Shown here: positions 51,843-63,150 of the stretch, one piece after another | How the letters are laid out: the number at the start of each line of letters is the position of its first letter | Position numbering within the stretch: the first letter of the stretch is position 1 | NCBI GenBank assembly: GCA_016271365.2 | Contig: CM057453.1 | Coordinates: 500,129,001-500,193,000 of the forward strand | Length of the DNA stretch: 64,000 bases | Reading direction: 5' to 3' | Source of the DNA: Neoceratodus forsteri | Taxonomy: Eukaryota; Chordata; Ceratodontiformes; Ceratodontidae | Position numbers and translations under genes: made by a program | Notes under the pieces: generated by a model | Told to the model about the DNA's origin: nothing | Databases searched by the model: none | What the model saw: the letters and a program-made list of their open reading frames with translations, nothing else

Positions 51843-53670
51843 TCTAGGGCATCTCCAGGTTGGGATGGGCTCCCCAATGATTCTACAACATGTTTTCTTC
51901 TGAACTGGCTGAAAACTCTAGGTTTTTACTAGAGGCTTATTTAAGTCTGGAGACATAACTGACTTACATAACTGGAGACCAATTTTCCGTCTAAACTCAG
52001 ATTTAAAAATATTGTCTAAAATGTTCCATCTTAGACTGGTACAATCCCAAATCAGTTCATTTATTCAGCTCAGACTTATTCCCACCATCTAGAAACAAGT
52101 GAACTTGTACATTCTGCATGAAGTAAACTGAATCTCATAAACTTCATACACAATTTGGTTTACCTATTATCATTTTGCTCAAGTGGATAATGATTATTTA
52201 TTTTCAATACTAACATGGTGCGGCATTCTTGCTGTATTTGTTTCCTGGATATGAGCCTTTTATAAATCAGCATTAGTAATTCTACTTGTACATGGTCTGC
52301 TACACCCATTAAAGTAAGGGTTGGGTAAGGCTGTCCCCTTAGTCTGCTTCCTTTTTTTTCCCTTAACCCCTTGATAAAATGTATTAGAACCAATCAGATA
52401 ATTTGTGGTATAGTCCTACCTAATGTTGGAGCTCCACTTAAAATCGCTGCTTATGTAGATGATGTGTGCTTATATATTGCAGATGAGCCCTCTGGACAGG
52501 TGGCTCTTCAAGACTTGGCAGTTTTCTCAAGTATTTCCGCCTTCAATTACATTTGGATGAAAGTATAGGTATGTGTCTGACGGATGTTCCTCTACTGCGA
52601 ATAAAGTAAACGGTATTAAAATTTCACAACACCCAATAAAACGTGGGGAATTAAGGTTGAGTTTGGAGATATGGCACAATTTGGTCTGATAAATACTTTT
52701 ATGCTCCCAGAAGGTGAATAGATGGAAATCTTGGAGGCTATCCAAATTTAAAAGGATCCACACAATAAGGCAATTTTGATACCAATACTGACTTGTCATA
52801 TTTGAGTTTTGTTTCCCCTCCCCCTTTGATATCAAAACCCAGCTCCTCAGTGTGTCCTTTCAAATGCTCTGAGGCAGCAGGTTTAACCTGGTCAGAAGGG
52901 CTCTGACTTATTTGCCTAGAGAAAAGGAAGGCCTCAACATGGTTCATCCAGTTGCTTTTTCCATACTTTATTTAGCACAGTACCCTTAGATTAGGTTGTC
53001 AGGTTGTTGTCTACTTGCACAAAATTGGATTTGTAGTAATTTACCTGATTATTTTAAAATGTGTTGTAAGAAGACCACCTCAGAAGATCATCCAGAATAT
53101 GAAACTTCCTCTTTATGTAATTCCTTTGCAGAAGTTACACAAATGGAAATTAGTAAAATGCAAATATTGTCTCTATCCAGTAAACAACTATACCAGGAAG
53201 TGATGGCCATATTTGTCATCAAGAATCTGAGTTACAGAACTGTATTGCTGCTAAAACTTCATTGGTTAAGCAACTGATAAGACAAATAGCTGCCAAAAGA
53301 AAATATGAAATGTTCTATGGCTGTATTTCTATGGCAGAATCGGAGTCTGGGAGAACAATAAGCATGAATCAGTAGAAGAACGATCTTGTCCATATCCAGA
53401 ATGTTCACCATAAATTGAGACTGTACAGCATTTCTTATTAAATTATATTTTTGCAATCTGATTTTTGGCATTACCTTGCTATTAGATGGAAACTTCCCTG
53501 GTCAGAAAGACTCACCTACAAGCAGTTAGTGCTAAGTGATTTTCAAGGCAATTGTGGAAGTATAATAACAGCACCTTTAAAGTTATTTTTACGTGTCTAA
53601 AGTACTATTTGTGGCAGACACAATGTCAACTAGTGCAACAACTTAGGGTATCTTATTTGTCTTAAGTATG
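51843..53670 (+). pseudogene. L1-type ORF2 reverse transcriptase and C-terminus
   Basis: The frame 51940-52060 reads DITDLHNWRPISVLNSDLKI and LSKMFHLRL, the L1 RT block NWRPISLLNxDxKI. 52371-52568 has CIRTNQIICGIVLPN, then KIAAYVDDVCLYIADEPSGQ with YVDD in place of the usual FADD. Further pieces (53000-53280) carry CCKKTTSEDHPEYETS- and IKNLSYRTVLLLKLHWLSN-like segments of the C-terminal region. Stops and frame changes throughout; no 3' tail. Confidence 0.75.
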
Positions 53671-54849
53671 AATGTGTGAATCTGCCTTGAGAGAGGTATA
53701 CTGGAATGCACAGCAATTCTGCTCCTCTGCAGAGCTGTAATTCTTATGAAAAGGAATGACTTGGTTAAAGTACATTTCTTTTTTTTAATCTATCTGAGTT
53801 TCATAGCCTATTATCTTAAGGCAGCGGTAGCCCATTTTGGGCAAAAGTACAATTTTTAAGTAGGTCCTTTTCAGGATGGAAGGCTTGTAACTGGAGCCAA
53901 ACCCACGGCCAGCTGATCCTTTCACTTCCCAGTTTGCTGGCCTCAACCCATGTTCAGATGTTCTGTGACCTCTAAGCAGGGAGATCGTAGGTGTGCACCC
54001 CATACAAGTCTATGAGTTTTAAATACATAGTTATTCTTTATAAAGATTTTTATCCTCCTTGGGCTGACTGGACGGCTGTTTCAGCCCTGTCCTTGGCTGC
54101 TGTCGGACAGCCTATGTCTCGCCATCTGGGGGGGTTACTCCCCATGGATTCCACCCACCCCCCACAGTGGGGCCAGGGTGGTAGGGCTGTCCCCCCCTCC
54201 CCAAGTGACTCTCATCCAGAAGCCCACTCACTTACCCAGCGGAGCAGTAAGGTAGGCCATAGCACCTCAGGTAGGGCTTCATGAAGCCTGGCTCCTTTCC
54301 ATTCTCCTCCTATTTTCTTCCCACAGTCCCGCAGCTGCGGTATGGCATGGAAGTTCATGCATGTGGCCTCCTGCCACCCACCTAGATGTCTGTCTTCCCC
54401 CCCTCCCGTAGCATCAGCACTACCATCACAGGGTTTTGTTTAACTCTAAAAATTGATTAGCGTTTTCTCATAAAAGTGCTAAAACATTGTGAAAATGTAT
54501 AGCACTTGCCTCACTGTGTTTAACAAACATAACACTTCTAGAAAACCTATATAAATACTTTCTATACAGTTAGTACTGTCCCAGGAAAAAAACTGCTAAT
54601 CAATTATTTAAAACCCTGCCACCATTCCTCCACTTGGAAGCAGCCAAGAGCTGGGAAGGTGAAGGATGCCTGCCAGGGAGAGGACAGCTGCTTGTCGGCC
54701 GCTCACTCCATCTCCCAACCCTGCCTGCCCCAGGCAACCTAAGCATGTTCCCAAACTCGGGTCACTGGCGTGGTGCAAAGTAATGTGAATGGCCACACAC
54801 CACACCAGGAAGTTCCTTGATGTACTTCCCATAACAGAACGTAATGCAA
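53671..54849. other. No gene recognised
   Basis: The left part (53671-54050) is the decayed 3' flank of the LINE. The middle (54050-54430) is GC-rich with short Pro/Ser-rich open frames. The right part (54430-54849) includes aaaacattgtgaaaatgtat-like AT-rich sequence and a GC-rich block (54600-54800). No motif, LTR or terminal repeat is seen. Confidence 0.5.
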
Positions 54850-55545
54850 ATTGCTAGCCATGTGGACGAGCACCATTTCAAGAAAGGGATGCTCTCTTTT
54901 CCTTGGGTGAACAAAACAAATAGGACTTTCTTAGTCCTTGGTGCACATAATATAGTATCTTAGGATTCCATGTTCTTCCAAAGTATGGAGCAATGCTTCA
55001 CCCTGATTGGCATGCTCTGGATAATAAACTAGAAGGTGGATGGTTTGAGCTAGTGTAAACTCAGACACCGCCTTTGGCAAAAACTCAGCCGTAAAGACAC
55101 TCAGTCTTTATGAAAAATCAAATAAGGAGGCTCACGCATTGAGCCTATAGCTCTGAAATCCTTTGACCAGGAGTGACTGCAACTAAAATAATACTTTCCA
55201 AGAAAGAAAGCATGAGTCATGAAGTCGGCTGGCTCAAAGGAGAAGTAAATTTTTCCAGCACATAATTGAGGTCCCACAGGGGCTGGGGGACTGGATTGCA
55301 AATGGGAGGTTTCATATGTAGAATACCTCTCAAAAAGGTACAGGAGACCTCTAACTGAGCTACCGTACAGTCATCAACAGTGGCATGGAAGGCTGATATA
55401 GCTGCCAAATGCACCTTCAGTGAGGAATATTGCTGATAAAGACAGCATTCTAGACAGTATTCTAACACCACATTAACTGGACAAATGAATGGGTCCACAT
55501 TTTTGGAAGTGGCCCACAAGAAATGCTTCCACTTTAAGAGCTATT
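54850..55545 (-). pseudogene. DIRS-5 tyrosine recombinase fragment
   Basis: Minus-strand blocks: VVLEYCLECCLYQQYSSLK, VHLAAISAFHATVDDCTVAQ, LEVSCTFLRGILHMKPPICN, LWDLNYVLEKFTSPLSQP (55217-55519, arm domain), then in another frame KDFRAIGSMREPPYLIFHKD, and downstream pieces to about 54850 (the PSYYPEHANQGEALLHTLEE region). The catalytic tyrosine block is lost with the left end. Confidence 0.8.
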
Positions 55546-55559
55546 GACACATTCAGATG

Positions 55560-55940
55560 AGTCAGGCAGGCAACTATATATGATATATCGATATATTAGC
55601 CCTATACATGTAGAACTGACAGCAAAGATAATGTTAGTACTTCAGATAGCCCCACCCCAATCCTATTCCTATCCTATTACTTACTATATAGAGAGCCTGC
55701 AGCCCTTTACCTACCTCACGTCATCAAAGTGCTGTTTTTAGGGTAGGACTGCAGCACTCTGGCGGCCACCTCAGCTCTTATCACGGAAGTTACAAGCTGG
55801 GCACTCTAAGATAAAATTAAAGTATTTAACCTCATAAAAATGTCTAAAACAAGCTCATTTAGCTCATTGGGCAGGCAGCTTCCTGGAATGAATTTGCCCA
55901 TGAACCATATCAGCTACACTTTAAAAAGTATGTATGTCTG
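55560..55940. other. Small unidentified insert in DIRS-5
   Basis: It lies between two parts of the DIRS-5 spacer. It has an AT-rich palindromic word atatatgatatatcgatata (55574-55593), a tatcctattacttactatat stretch and no open frame of note. No target duplication could be fixed. Confidence 0.4.
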
Positions 55941-55978
55941 GTGGAAGGCTTTCTGGCTACTTACTACCAGTGCACCAA

Positions 55979-56925
55979 TGTGGCAGAGTTAGGTTACACC
56001 TCAGCTGTGACTGATGGACCCTTTTCTATCTCATTTCTAGCTACCAAAACCTCTGTTTTGTAATAGTTAACACTTTTCTCTATGCTTTCTTCTTTTCCCC
56101 CTACCCTGGGTTGGCCACCTAGCTTAGCTCTTTACTATCCTTACTAAACTTCCTACTAGTTCTCTCTTTTCATTCTTTGTCCATTTCCATCCATCCAGTC
56201 CCTGGAATGATGCCAAACACCCAGAGAGGTGTTGTGTAATGTGCATAAATGCATTTTGTGTTAAAAAAAATTAAGGCTATTTTAAACAGGAATAAATACA
56301 GTTAATAAAGCATTTTTAAGTAAAAAATGATTCAGAAGCCATATAAAACAAAACTAATTTCATGATTATTAGTTATACAAAATCCTTAAGGTATTTTCCT
56401 AAATTCACATTATAAACCTGTTACTGTATGAAGCTAAACAAAAAAAAACTGTGGCATGCTCAATAAAAATGCTTAGTCATTATGAATCAGAGATACAGAG
56501 AGTCAATATCTGTGGAGATATACACTGTACCTTTAGTTGAACCAGGAAGTCCCCTTGGTTTTAAAACAGCATGTTCAGACATGAAAACAGAAAGGGCTTA
56601 GTTAGGTGACCCCACCAAAAAGATATAAAACCTCTTCACTGAGTTCACTTCAGTTCCGTCCAGTGGGGCTCAGCCCTGAGAGACGAGGAGAGGTCCTACT
56701 GTTTATGCAGACAAGTTGTTGAAGGCATATGAGAAGGGTCTTAGGAGCTCTAAGATTCAGGACTGTAGTATGTGAGAAACTACTGATGTTAGGTAGTGAT
56801 TTTCTTTGCAATTTATTTGTTTTCATTTATTACTTTTCTAACTTTTGAAAAATAAATATCACACCACGGTGTGTTTTAGACCTGTAAATTTGCCTCGTCT
56901 GATGTTTATTTCACACTCCGTAACA
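55979..56925 (+). repeat. 5' LTR
   Basis: About 947 bp, starting tgtggcagagttaggttac and ending ctccgtaaca. It contains agatataaaacctcttcact (TATA-like, about 56623-56642) and aaaataaatatcacacc (polyadenylation signal aataaa at about 56850). Compared with the 3' LTR it differs by point changes and small indels (aaaaaaaac versus aaaaaac near 56440 and 59015), which points to an old insertion. Confidence 0.82.
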
Positions 56926-58563
56926 AACTTGGTGTCAGCAGCGGGATAGTACTGGTTGTCCAGAGAAACAAGGGGGAGACCAGTACCCAGATACCCACCC
57001 TGGTATCCAGACATGGGGGCAAAGAGCAAGATGGCATACCTCCAGGATCTCATGGATGCCAAGGATCTGTTGAAGGGAGGGCTTGCAGGTGTGCATACAG
57101 AGCCCAGGTGAAGTGAACTGGAGAGGGAGCTATTGCCTGGATTGGAGTTTGATGGAATGCCAAGGCGGACCAGCGCCGGAGAGAGGTGGAGCACTGCTGC
57201 CAGATGCTGATGGAGGGTTCCCAACTAGAGGATTTTGTGGCCAAAGCAGAGGAGCAGGCTCCTTGGGTTCTGTAGGAGGAGGACCCCCGATGAAACCTTT
57301 GTTGCCAGCCACTTCTGAGATCCTGTTGTTGCCCATTTTTCCAGGCTGTTATTTGGTGCAGGACGGTGACCAGGAAGATGAGACCCTAGGTGAGACTGTT
57401 GCTAGGAATACTGTAGTGGGGTGGAAACCTTCAAGCAAGAAAGAAGAAGCTGTTGAGGCTGAAGGGACCTTTTCTTGTTCAGTTACAACTGAAACTATTA
57501 ACAGTATTTACAGTACTGACTGGGGTAGTTTGGTCTTGGGGATCTGGGTGATATGGGATGAAATGTATGGAATATGTAATGATTAAAATGAATATAGCTT
57601 TTAAGGCTGGTGCTGAGTACAGTCACTTAAGGGTACCAGAATGGAGTAAGGGTTGAAAGGAAACCCCAAAGGTATTGGGAGTTAGGAACTGACTGGTTGA
57701 TGTTCGGCATGAGAAGGTTCCTTGTCTACCAGAAAATATATGAAAGGGAAATGGATAAATGAAATGCATGAAATGATTATAAGAAATGTACAACGTAAAA
57801 TAAATGTCTATACTGTATGATATAAAATGAGGAACCTAGGGTCATGGGGATCTAGGTATGGGGGAACCTATGATTAGGCCCTGAGTGGAAACAATGTGTT
57901 AGAATGGAGTTAGAGCTGGGTACAACTCACCCTGGAGAAGTTGTGGTATAGGCCTGTACAGCTGCCCTGATGGGTATGGAGGAAGCTAGAAGTCAGCATA
58001 AAACTGCTGTGTATTACTTCCTTTTTTTTAATGTGCCGATGAAGGTACCATAGTGGGTGCACAGGGCTGAAACAATGCTAAGTGATGGGTATGGAAGAAG
58101 CTAGACGTCAGCATAAAACTGCTCTGTATTACTTCCTCTTTTATTAATGTACTGATGAATATACAATAGTGGGTGCACAGGGTTCTGAAACAATGGCAAG
58201 TGATGGGTACCTGATATTACATATGAAATGTTTGAGTTGTAGTAACCAGAGTGAAATAGTTAGGGGGTAGACAGTCACTACAGACTGAAGTCCTCTGACA
58301 GCACAGATGGGTACTGTGCTGAACTGTATGACAGCCCCAGGGTAATGCTGTGAAAGTATTGTTGTATTACAGTAACTTGGTATGGTGGACAATACTAAAA
58401 ATAGCTGAATTAAGGCACCCTGGCGTGAAGCTCTCATAGTGAGTGAGAGAAAGTTTCAACCAACCCCCATTCTACTGTTTTGGTAGACTATTTATGACTG
58501 AGAGGGGGTTCTTAAAAAACAGTATAGTTTTAAGAACTGTTTTTTTTCTTAAGGAGGGAGGTG
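56926..58563 (+). pseudogene. Internal region with gag remnant
   Basis: An ATG near 57013 opens GAKSKMAYLQDLMDAKDLLK, a stop follows after about 30 codons, and LPGLEFDGMPRRTSAGERWS is in another frame. Further plus-strand pieces (57290-57590) are acidic and Glu/Ser-rich. From 57600 to 58560 the sequence is non-coding; it includes a duplicated segment (ttactt-cct-ttt-attaatgt near 58014-58035 and 58130-58150, with tgggtatggaagaagctaga at about 57972 and 58086). I can only call it a gag-type remnant by position. Confidence 0.5.
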
Positions 58564-59309
58564 TGTGGCAGAGTTAGGCTACACCCTCAGCTGTGACTGA
58601 TGGACCACTTTTCTATCTCCTTATTTCCTAGCTACGAAAACTTCTGTTGTGCAATAGTTAACAGTTTTCTCTTTGCTTCCCCCCCACCCTAGGTTGGCCA
58701 CCTAGCGTAGCTCTTTACTATCCCTATTAAACTTCCTACTAGTTCTCTCTTTTCATTCTTTGTCCATTTCCATCCATCCAGTCCTTGGAATGATGCCAAA
58801 CACCAGAGAAGTGTTGTGTGTGCATAAGTGCATTTTGTGTGAAAAAAATGAAGGCTATTTTTAACAGGAATGAATACAGTTAATAAAGCTTTTTTAAATA
58901 AAAATGATTCAGAGGCCATATAAAACAATAATAATTTCATTAGTATAGTTATACAAAATCCTTAAGGTATTTTCATAAATTCACATTATAAACCTGTTAC
59001 TGTATGAAGCTAAACAAAAAAACTGTGGTATGCTCTATAAAAATGCTTAGTCATTATGAATCAGAGAGATATGTCGAATGGGAAGAACACCCTCCTCCCC
59101 CTTCAGCTTGTGATCAAACAGAAGTTCAGCATGTTTGTAGTTCATTTGCATCATCAGGTAAGAAAGAAGGTCCGGCTCCCCATATGACGCACATGGAGAA
59201 ATGCCAGACCTCGCCCAACAACAAACACACCTATATGCACCCATACAACGCACAGGGGAAATGCCAGACGTTGCCCAACAACTAACACACCGAAATCTGG
59301 CCAATGGAA

Positions 59310-60017
59310 AATCATGTACACAAATGCTTGCAGTCTCGGAAACAAGATCCCAGAACTGCAGGCAACAATGACAGAGGCTAAACTGGACATAGTAGCCATT
59401 AGCAAGACATGGTTCACCAGTAACCACACTTGGGAGACTTCAGTACCCGGCTATGTACTGTTCAGAAGAGACTGAGGTGTAAAAGGGGGGTGGCCCTTTA
59501 TGTCAATGAAAATATCAAAGCTACAGAAATTCAGAATACACATAAGGAGCCAGAAGATCTGTGGGTCACCCTGGAAACAGGAAATGGGACAGCCATACGA
59601 ACTGGGATTGTCTACAGGCCTCCAGACCAGAGGGAGGACACAGACACATTACTGTTAGAAGATATTCAAAACATGACAGCTAAAGGGGAGGTTCTGATAA
59701 TGGGAGACTTCAACATGCCAGATACAGATTGGTCAATACCAGCAGGAACATCTGCCAGAACTAGAAACATAGTGGATTCCCTGCATGGGGAGGGCCTCAA
59801 ACAACTGGCACAACAACCCACAAGAGACAGGGCTATCCTAGATCTAGTACTGACTAACAGGGAAAGGATCACAGATCTCCAGGTAGATGGTCACCTGGGG
59901 GCCAGAGACCATCACATGGTATGGTTCAATTTGGCCACTAAAACTAAATCATCCCATTCCAAGGCAAAAATATGGGACTTCAGAGGAGCTGACTTTGATG
60001 AGATGGCCAACAGTTAA
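59310..60017 (+). pseudogene. CR1 ORF2 endonuclease (copy E)
   Basis: KIMYTNACSLGNKIPELQATM (59310-59370) with DIVAISKTWFTSNHTWETSV, a stop near 59475, then ALYVNENIKATEIQNTHKEP, DLWVTLETGNGTAIRTGIVY, MGDFNMPDTDWSIPAGTSAR, ILDLVLTNRERITDLQVDGH, LGARDHHMVWFNLATKTKSS. The GDFNMP block and the H of RDHH (the SDH site, with Ser changed to Arg) are visible. One stop and one frame change separate the parts; the 195-codon stretch 59430-60017 is otherwise open. Confidence 0.88.
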
Positions 60018-61900
60018 GCTAGCCCTGGCAAGAAGAAATACAGCTGAGGGGGTACAGGCAAAGTGGGCAAGCATTAAGGATGCAATACTTGAAGCAACAT
60101 CCCATTGTGTTAGAGAGAAAAGGAAGTGCAAAAGAAGAAGGACACCATTTTGGTTCTCAAAAACAGTAGCAGAAAAGGTCAGAGCCAAAAGGCTGGCCTT
60201 CAGGAAATACAAGGGAATGCAGCGGGACAACGACAGGGAGGCATACCAAACTTCCCTAAGGGAAGCAGGGAAGGCAGTAAGGCTGGCAAAGGCCCAAACC
60301 GAGGAAGCACTACCACAATTAGTAAAAGGAGGGGACAAGACTTTCTATAGATACATTAGTGAAAGGAGAAAGTCCAGAGGGGGTATTGCTAAGATCAGAG
60401 GGGATAAGGGGGAGTGTGAGGAGGAGGATCATGGAACGGCATCTATCCTAAATAGATATTGCTGCTCAGTATTTACTGAGGAAAAGGTGGGACAGGGCCC
60501 ACTGCTCAGCACCATGGACACGGGGGTGGGGGAGGGAGGTGTGCACTAGTCCCTTCACAAAAGAAAGGGTCCTACAAGAGCTCTATAAGCTCAGGGTGGA
60601 CAAGGCAATGGGACCTGATGGCATACATCCCAGGGTACTAAAGGAGCTAAGGGTGGAACTGGCAGAGACATTATCAGAACTGTTTAGTGAGTCTCTGAGC
60701 ACAGGAGAGGTCCCAGAAGACTGGAGAAGGGCTCCTGTGATCCCGCTCCACAAGAGTGGTAAGAGGGAGGAGGCAGGGAACTACAGACCAGTCAGTCTTA
60801 CCTCAGTAGTGGGCAAGATTATGGAGGCACTCCTTAAGGAAATGATACTGCAACACCTGGAATCCATAGGAGCACAGGATCCAAGACAACATGGGTTTAC
60901 AACAGGAAGGTCCTGTCAAACTAATCTAATAGATTTCTTTGACTGGGTAACCAGAGTGTGGAGCCAAGGGAGCACTTGATGTTGCCTACCTTGACTTCAG
61001 CAAAGCTTTCAACACTGTTCCACACAGAAGATTGATTAACAAGCTGGGCAGGCTCAGGGTGGTTGATGGGCAGAAAACAGAGAGTGGTGATAAACGGTAT
61101 TCAGTCAGAAGAGATGCAAGTCACAAGTGGGGTACCTCAGGGATCAGTCCTGGGGCCAGTCCTCTTCAATATCTTCATCAGTGATACTGCAGATGGACTG
61201 GAGGGTAAGGTTTGTTTGCAGATGACACCAAGATCTGCAACAGAGTAGATGATCCAGATGGGGTGGGCAGAATGAGAAGAGATCTGGATAAACTGGCAAA
61301 ATGGTCGGAAGAGTAGCAACTGGGGTTAACACAAAGAAGTGCAAGATCATGCACATAGGGAAGAGAAACCCTGAAGCCACCTATAGGTTGGGAGGGGAGT
61401 TGCTGGCAGTCACGAGGAAGAAAGACACCTGGGCATCATCATCACCAATGACCTGAAATCATCCAAGCAGACCACTAAAGCAGTAGGTAGAGCTAGGGGG
61501 ATGTTGGGGTGTATTAGTAGGGATATCACAAGTCATAAGAGGAGGCAATAATCCCTCTTTACCAAGACACTAGTTAGGCCTCATCTGGAGTACTAGTGCA
61601 GTACTGGAAGCCACACCTTCTAAGGACATTAACAAAATGGAGGCAGTTCAGAGAAGAGCAACCAAATGGTGCAGGGACTTCATCAGAAAACATATGAGAA
61701 CAGATTAATGAAGCAAAGGAGGGATACAGCTGATATGATTGAAACATTCAAACACCTTAAGGGCATTAACAAGGTGGAAGAGTCTAACATGTTTCAATAA
61801 AAAAAATAGCAGGACAAGAGGACACAGCATGAGATTAGAGGGGAGGTCAATTAAGGGGTAATGTGAGGAAGTTCTTTTTCACAGAAAGGGTGTTGGATGC
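59990..61900 (+). pseudogene. CR1 ORF2 reverse transcriptase (copy E)
   Basis: 59990-60549: KLALARRNTAEGVQAKWASI, FWFSKTVAEKVRAKRLAFRK, PQLVKGGDKTFYRYISERRK. 60539-60979: ELYKLRVDKAMGPDGIHPRV, LSESLSTGEVPEDWRRAPVI, NYRPVSLTSVVGKIMEALL, DPRQHGFTTGRSCQTNLIDF. Then DVAYLDFSKAFNTVPHR (60976-61025), [19 protein letters not shown] followed by ISDTADG (61110-61200) and the shifted FADDTKICN. The last blocks [18 protein letters not shown] and RDTADMIETFKHLKGINKV follow to 61800. The main RT blocks up to 60979 are continuous over 220 and 146 codons, an unusually intact run. Confidence 0.88.
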
Positions 61901-62543
61901 ATGGAACGGCCTACCTCAGGAAGTAGTGAATATGAATACAGTGCAGGGCTTCAAACAGGCATGGGATAGGCATAAGGGAGCAATACAGATGAGTATGAAT
62001 AGATAGGCCATTGACAGAGTAAAGGCCTATGGCACATTCGTAAGGTAGAAAAAGAAATGGGCAGACTAGATGGACCTTGAGGTCCTTATCTGCCATCAAC
62101 TTCTATGCTTCTGTATAGAGGGTCAATATCTGTGGAGATATACACTGTACCTTTAATTAAACCAGAAAGTCCCTGGAACAAACAAACTCCCTTGGTTTTA
62201 AAACAGCATGTTCAGACATGAAAATAGAAAGGCTTAGTCAGGTGACCCTACCAAAAGATATAAAACCTTTTACTGAGTTCACTTCAGCTCAGTCCAGTGG
62301 GCTCAGCCCTGAGAGAGGAGGAGAGGTTCTACTGTTTGAATGCAGATGAGAAGGGTCCAAGGAGCTCTAAGATCCAGAACTGTCTTATGTGAGAAACTAC
62401 TGATATTAAGTAGTGATGTTCTTTGCATTTTTTTGTTTTCATTTATTATTTTTCTAACTTTTGAAAAATAAATATCATACCTACAGTGTGTCTTAAACCT
62501 GTAAATTTGCCTTGTCTAATGTTTATTCAGACATGCAGTGACA

Positions 62544-63150
62544 ATCAGCTACTTCTGGAGACTCCCCAAACTGTGCAATGGCTATGTCTTCAGAACCAGG
62601 CATGGAGGTGCAGGGACTTTAGGTCCAGATGGACCAAAGCCCTCTTGTCCTGTGACAACAGGCCTCTGTACAGAGGCAAGAGAACTGAAGGATCCACTGC
62701 TAGTTGTAGCAGTGGATACCATATTATTGAGGCCACAGAGGTGTAATGAGGATGAGGTTGCACTCTCTATCAGTAATTTCAGTAACACTCTCTGTATTAT
62801 GGAAATGTTGCAAGAAACCTCCTTTCCAAGAGAGGAACAATGCATCTCACCAAAAACTTTCAGGCCCCTGAAGCAAGCCAGCAGAAAGACTGCAGTTTTG
62901 CACAGTATTGGATGCAACAAGGTACAACTCTGGACAACCCTGATCATACCAGATACCAGATCACATAACATGAAACCGAAAGGTGAGGTTAATAATACAT
63001 ATGTGAGAAACCGATGGTACAGTCAGAGAATTGTCACTGTTTGGAATACTCTGCCTAAAAATGTGGTGGAAAGAAAAAGTTTTGCAGTTTTTAGGAAAAG
63101 GTTAAATTGTTTTATGGGAGAAAAGAGATTCCTATGTTCCACCATCAAAA
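62544..63150 (-). other. DIRS-5 spacer, resumed
   Basis: Counterpart of the DIRS-1 spacer (15050-15480): words ggaggtgcagggactttag, gtccagatggaccaaagccc and cctcctttccaagagaggaac match the other copies. One plus-strand open frame (62538-63155) crosses it but has no family motif. Confidence 0.6.

Larger units (their letters stand above)
47690..53670 (+). mobile_element. L1/Tx1-type LINE ORF2 remnant with two insertions
   Basis: The sequence carries in order an endonuclease segment (47860-48180), an unidentified 1.5-kb stretch (about 48200-49710), the end of the endonuclease (49715-49890) and the start of the RT region (49900-50440). DIRS-4 follows (50467-51842), then RT (51843-52570) and the C-terminal region (52570-53670). 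All coding parts are on the plus strand. The 3' end is not sharp and no poly(A) tail was found. It belongs to the L1 superfamily rather than CR1 (endonuclease GGDYN and RT NWRPISVLN). The relation to the ORF1-only element at 3570-5364 is open. Confidence 0.75.
59068..62116 (+). mobile_element. CR1 LINE, 5' truncated (copy E)
   Basis: ORF2 endonuclease and RT, with a 3' end at about 62116 (gaaatgggcagactagatgg, ccttatctgccatcaacttc, ttctgtat). Everything upstream of the ORF2 start, including ORF1 and any 5' units, is missing; 59068-59310 precedes ORF2 and contains a 60-bp near-duplicate (agaaatgccagacctcgccc at 59204 and ggaaatgccagacgttgccc at 59258). It is the best-preserved endonuclease and RT of the CR1 copies here, and a third subfamily. 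Confidence 0.88.
55979..62543 (+). mobile_element. LTR retrotransposon with degraded gag; 3' LTR split by CR1
   Basis: The 5' LTR is 55979-56925 and the internal part 56926-58563. The 3' LTR is 58564-62543, containing CR1 copy E (59068-62116). The internal part starts with a typical primer-binding-site position (aacttggtgtcagcagcggg, right after the LTR end) and ends with a polypurine tract aaggagggagg (58551-58561) directly before the 3' LTR. RT and integrase are missing, so it is a deletion derivative. Internal length is 1.6 kb. Confidence 0.85.
58564..62543 (+). repeat. 3' LTR, interrupted by CR1 copy E
   Basis: 58564-59067 and 62117-62543 together match the 5' LTR. The left piece ends after tcattatgaatcagagag and the right piece resumes gagggtcaatatctgtggag; in the 5' LTR these lie 15 bp apart (56480-56510). 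The LTR end is tgcagtgaca. The interruption shows that CR1 copy E arrived after the LTR element. Confidence 0.82.

Noticed and set aside
57972..58160. Minisatellite in the LTR element interior
   Set aside because: Only two diverged copies of about 115 bp are present, too few to call an array; noted in the internal-region entry.
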